Origin: Deltaproteobacteria bacterium
GTDB lineage: Bacteria; Desulfobacterota; Desulfuromonadia; Geobacterales; Pseudopelobacteraceae
NCBI GenBank assembly: GCA_021779135.1
Contig: JAJYBH010000019.1
Coordinates: 1-36,332, forward strand
DNA length: 36,332 nt
Direction of reading: 5' to 3'
Part shown: positions 33,623-36,332 of the stretch, piece by piece
How the letters are laid out: each line of letters begins with the position of its first letter
How positions within the stretch are numbered: position 1 is the first letter of the stretch
Notes under the pieces: model-generated
What the model saw: only the letters and a program-made list of their open reading frames with translations
Told to the model about the DNA's origin: nothing
Databases searched by the model: none
Program-made: the position numbers and the translations under genes

Positions 33623-34330
33623 ATGTCGGATAACAATCAAAAGAAGGCTTCAAACTGTCAGATACTGAAAACCATACCTTTTTTTGCCTCCCTTACGGAA
33701 GAAGAGCTGTGGGAGATGGCCTCCCAGATGACAACTAAAAAGGTTAAAAAAAATCAGGTCGTGCTTTTTGAAGAAGATACACAGAATTACATGTATGTTA
33801 TTTATTCGGGTAAAGTAAGAGTAGTGCAAATCAATGAGGAAGGGCGCGAGCAGATTCTCACAATACATAAGAAAAAGGACTACTTTGGCGAAATGGCGCT
33901 CTTGGACGGGAAGACTTCCCCGGCGACAATCATTGCGATGGAAGAGTCGGAAATAGGCTTGTTGGGGCGAGACGATTTTTATAGGTTTATTGAGACTAAC
34001 AGCAACATGCGCAAGCAGATTATCTCTACTCTGTGCACCGAGTTGCGTGAAGCCTGGATGATGGTGCGGATCATGAGCTATGACAATGCCGAGCAAAGAA
34101 TATTGGGGGTATTTGATCGATTGAAGGATTTATATGGAGTAACAGATCAGCGCGGAGTGATCATATCTCTGAAACTGACACATAGTCAGATTGCAAACTA
34201 TGCCTCAGTAACCAGGGAAACTGTGACAAGGACCTTAAAGAAGCTTGAGTGCAATGGAGCCATACAGATGCAGGAGAATAAGTGCATTTTGTTGCGGAAC
34301 CCCCTTTTGTCAGGTGATGGGCGCCGATAA
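33623..34330 (+). CDS. Crp/Fnr-family transcriptional regulator
   Basis: The 235-residue protein has a cyclic-nucleotide-binding-type beta-barrel (YVIYSGKVRVVQINEEGRE, DYFGEMALLDGKTSPATI), a dimerisation helix, and a C-terminal winged helix with LTHSQIANYASVTRETVTRTL as recognition element. The N-terminal Fnr cysteines are absent (only one Cys near residue 12), so oxygen sensing by an Fe-S cluster is unlikely. GEMALLDG resembles the Crp phosphate-binding cassette, but the ligand is not certain. It is divergent from prsK and could regulate it. A TATAAT box at 33525-33530 may be its -10. Confidence 0.92.
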   Translation: MSDNNQKKASNCQILKTIPFFASLTEEELWEMASQMTTKKVKKNQVVLFEEDTQNYMYVIYSGKVRVVQINEEGREQILTIHKKKDYFGEMALLDGKTSPATIIAMEESEIGLLGRDDFYRFIETNSNMRKQIISTLCTELREAWMMVRIMSYDNAEQRILGVFDRLKDLYGVTDQRGVIISLKLTHSQIANYASVTRETVTRTLKKLECNGAIQMQENKCILLRNPLLSGDGRR

Positions 34331-34368
34331 AGAAGTGCCAAAATACAGTAATCGTACAGCGAAACTCA

Positions 34369-34809
34369 TTATGGGATGAGCACCCCGTTACTGTCTTTAG
34401 CCGCGAAGCCAGTCAGGGTGAAGTCAGTTGCCTGGACAGTGTTGGCAACATTGGTAAAGTTCACGTTCAACACATCACCGGAACCAAAGCCGGTGCTTCC
34501 TGCCGATACAATGAGAACGCTTCCTTGTCCGGGATTAGAGGCAATCAGGGCACCATTATTTACACCGATTGCCGTTGCGGAACCAAATGTCGCGCCTGCC
34601 GGAAAATTCACGGTCACTTCAAATCCGTAGATTATTGGTGAAGTTGCACCGTTGATATGAATAGTGCTTACCGCATTGCTTCCTGTGATTTGAGTGCTGA
34701 TTGCAGCAGTTACTTTAGAGGCAGGTGTTGATCCTCCCCCACCTCCTCCACAGCCACCAAGTATCAAGACAGAAAGAAGAGTTAAAATAGTAATATTAGC
34801 TAATCTCAT
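34369..34809 (-). CDS. Cohesin-like-domain lipoprotein
   Basis: The 146-residue protein has a lipoprotein signal with lipobox LILGGC followed by a run of six glycines, then one beta-rich domain from about 35. Segments GFEVTVNFPAGATFGSA, SVLIVSAG, GDVLNVNFTNV and FTLTGFAAKDSNGVLIP resemble cohesin domains, the partner of dockerins. If correct, it would sit on the outer membrane or cell surface as a one-cohesin receptor. ATG 34809 follows GAGGTG; an in-frame start at 34839 is outside the signal. The neighbouring gene ends in a dockerin-like domain. Confidence 0.75.
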   Translation of the reverse strand: MRLANITILTLLSVLILGGCGGGGGGSTPASKVTAAISTQITGSNAVSTIHINGATSPIIYGFEVTVNFPAGATFGSATAIGVNNGALIASNPGQGSVLIVSAGSTGFGSGDVLNVNFTNVANTVQATDFTLTGFAAKDSNGVLIP

Positions 34810-34887
34810 CTTGTCACCTCGCGTTGCCGTCTTATTCAAATTCCAATTTAATATGCTATCTTCATGAGCTGTATTCAGCTTCTCAAT

Positions 34888-34958
34888 CCTGGTCGCCTTG
34901 ATTTCCTTCTTGATTTGAAATTGATGGAAGCCTTACAGAAATAATAAAGGCGACCAGG
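34888..34958. repeat. Long-loop inverted repeat between the cohesin-like and dockerin-like genes
   Basis: CCTGGTCGCCTT (34888-34899) and AAGGCGACCAGG (34947-34958) are perfect 12-bp inverted repeats 47 bp apart. The right arm also takes part in a smaller GCGAC/GTCGC hairpin (about 34949-34974) followed by TTTTATTA, which could be a terminator. The gap between the two genes is 198 bp. Confidence 0.5.
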
Positions 34959-35007
34959 CAACGAGTCGCTTTTATTATGAATATAATCTTACGATAATTT
35001 ATTTAAA

Positions 35008-36332
35008 TTACAAGGCAATCTTTCCGGTTACTTTTCCCAAAATTACTATAGCGTCGCCGACATCAATTTTTCCATCCGGCTGAGATTTGCCGCTGATATA
35101 TGGAGCTACATCCAAACGAGTCATTTGAGCACTGGTCGGCTGAACCACCCCGGCTGCTGTCTGCAGAGCCATTAATGCGTCACTGATGGACAATGCTGGC
35201 GTTTGAGCGGGCAGCGTGATGCTAACGTTTGCAGAGCGGCTAGAAGAAACATTTCCGGCTGCATCTTTCGCCCAGGCGTAAGCGGTTTTGCTACCGGCAG
35301 CCGAGAAGGTGAAGGTAGCCGGTGCAGAGGCGGTCCAGCCGTTCGTGCTGGCTGCAGGTGCCGTGGAGCTTTCAGTAATCAGGTAGCCGGTAACTCCAAC
35401 GGCATCAGTCGCTGTGAGGCTCGAAACCGACGCGCTAAGTGTTGTTGCCGTAGCCGGCATGCTGAAGGTACTTACCACTGGAGCCGTTGTGTCGGGCACA
35501 ATATTATTGACCGTAACTGCAACCGAAGAAGATTGGCTGAAGTTTCCTGCATTATCGTAGGCTTTTGCAGTCAATGTGTGGCTGCCATTGGCAACTGATG
35601 CTGTATTCCAATTGTAAGTGTAAGGGGCAACATTACCAGCAAACAAGAGTGCGCCGTTCTCATAAAATTCCACCTTGCTCACTCCGACGTTGTCGGACGC
35701 GGATGCGGTGATTGCCACGGTCCCGCTTACCGTTGCGTTGTTGACAGGGGAAGTCACCGATACAACAGGAGCGGTGGTATCATTGACGACCGATACAGAG
35801 ACACTTCCCGACTGTCCGATGTTACCGGCGGCGTCATACGCTTTAGCCGTCAGTGTATAGGTACCGGATGCAAGCGCAGACGTGTTCCAGGAATAGACGT
35901 AGGGAGTAGACGTATCCGTAGTCTTAAGGACACCATTCACATAGAATTCTACCTTTGTAACGCCGACATTGTCGCTGCCGCTGGCAGTTACCGAAACAGT
36001 GCCGCTTACCGTGGCATTGTTGGTAGGGGAGGTAATTGCAACCGTCGGAGAAACCATTTCAGGGACGTAAGCTATATTCGAGTATGCGCTTTCCACTCCG
36101 GCAGTATCGTACGCGGTTACCGCAATGTAATAAGCGTGTGAAGGGTCAAGGCCGCCAATAGTCGCGCTTGTCTGGTTATGGACATCGACCGGTGAATTGC
36201 CCTGAGTGGCCCCTGTCGATGAGAAGGGCTGTACCGAAGAGTCGGCCTGGTAGTAGACCTTGTAACCTGCAAGCGCCGTGTTCGTAACGGCATTCCACTG
36301 CAGGCCCACGGTGGTCGCAAAACTGGTAACAT
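35008..36332 (-). CDS. Multi-domain exported protein: FN3, Ig-like repeats and C-terminal dockerin-like domain (5' end outside window)
   Basis: The frame is open to the right edge, so the start lies outside; about 440 residues are visible. In order from the edge they are: a fibronectin type III domain (GLQWNAVTNTALAGYKVYY to YVPEM); two bacterial Ig-like repeats, each with TSPxNNATVSGTVxxTA, DNVGVxKVEFYxNG and TLTAKAYDxAGN; a third, more divergent Ig-like domain ending KDAAGNVSSSRS; and a C-terminal region ISDALMALQTAAGV then QPDGKIDVGDAIVILGKVTG. The last has the paired D-x-D-G-x-I-D calcium-loop/helix look of dockerin. It is probably a secreted or surface adhesive or catalytic scaffold; no catalytic domain is visible. 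Confidence 0.85.
   Translation of the reverse strand, partial: VTSFATTVGLQWNAVTNTALAGYKVYYQADSSVQPFSSTGATQGNSPVDVHNQTSATIGGLDPSHAYYIAVTAYDTAGVESAYSNIAYVPEMVSPTVAITSPTNNATVSGTVSVTASGSDNVGVTKVEFYVNGVLKTTDTSTPYVYSWNTSALASGTYTLTAKAYDAAGNIGQSGSVSVSVVNDTTAPVVSVTSPVNNATVSGTVAITASASDNVGVSKVEFYENGALLFAGNVAPYTYNWNTASVANGSHTLTAKAYDNAGNFSQSSSVAVTVNNIVPDTTAPVVSTFSMPATATTLSASVSSLTATDAVGVTGYLITESSTAPAASTNGWTASAPATFTFSAAGSKTAYAWAKDAAGNVSSSRSANVSITLPAQTPALSISDALMALQTAAGVVQPTSAQMTRLDVAPYISGKSQPDGKIDVGDAIVILGKVTGKIAL

Noticed and set aside
34810-35007. A cyclic di-GMP (GEMM) riboswitch upstream of the cohesin-like or PEP-CTERM genes
   Set aside because: I looked for the conserved GEMM core in these leaders and saw none; only inverted repeats and a sigma-54 site are present.

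Overview
The window reads as chromosome of a strictly or facultatively anaerobic deltaproteobacterium of the Geobacter/Pelobacter/Trichlorobacter type (Desulfuromonadales). I infer this from gene content and style: an anaerobic benzimidazole gene (bzaF) inside a cobalamin operon, a fused PabB-PabC, a small ArgA-like acetyltransferase, the PEP-CTERM regulators PrsK/PrsR, a Gly-rich cohesin-like lipoprotein and a dockerin-like surface protein. The species cannot be fixed from sequence alone. There are no rRNA or tRNA genes, no CRISPR array and no intact insertion sequence.

Region 1 (1-8041): the 3' end of a flavin-binding (NimA/PNPOx-like) gene, then a long minus-strand cobalamin-completion operon read from about 8005 to 315. 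Its order is promoter, B12 riboswitch and intrinsic terminator, cobU, cobT, cobS, pabBC, a ThiC-family gene best read as bzaF (5-hydroxybenzimidazole synthase), and a BzaC-like O-methyltransferase fused to a DUF2284 Cys-rich metal-binding domain. The genes together make a benzimidazole lower ligand, activate it (CobT), activate cobinamide (CobU) and join the halves (CobS). Three of the four operon gaps longer than 50 bp that follow cobT, pabBC and bzaF carry palindromic interspersed repeats.

Region 2 (8042-13052): divergent groES-groEL with a perfect CIRCE operator, then a cupin, ferrochelatase (hemH) and an unrecognised membrane-anchored protein.

Region 3 (13186-22645): housekeeping and redox-related genes. 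These are a periplasmic cyclophilin, a LUD-domain protein, ComF, an Rrf2 regulator and a PAS-GGDEF protein. A minus-strand hypE-ybaK-acetyltransferase group follows, then a FabMG-like protein of uncertain function, a BamD-type lipoprotein and plsY. A convergent menG/ubiE closes the region.

Region 4 (22830-28150): a natural fusion of the diadenylate cyclase CdaA to YbbR (CdaR-like) domains, a LysM-NlpC/P60 endopeptidase, a B12-binding radical SAM protein with a TPR-like tail, a small lipoprotein and a PilZ protein.

Region 5 (28293-36332): a compact PEP-CTERM locus holding a CAAX-protease-related membrane protein, one PEP-CTERM protein and PrsR/PrsK, but no exosortase. Strong sigma-54-type promoter matches precede both the PEP-CTERM gene and the PilZ gene. 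After a Crp/Fnr regulator come a cohesin-like lipoprotein and a multi-Ig protein ending in a dockerin-like domain, the latter running off the right edge.
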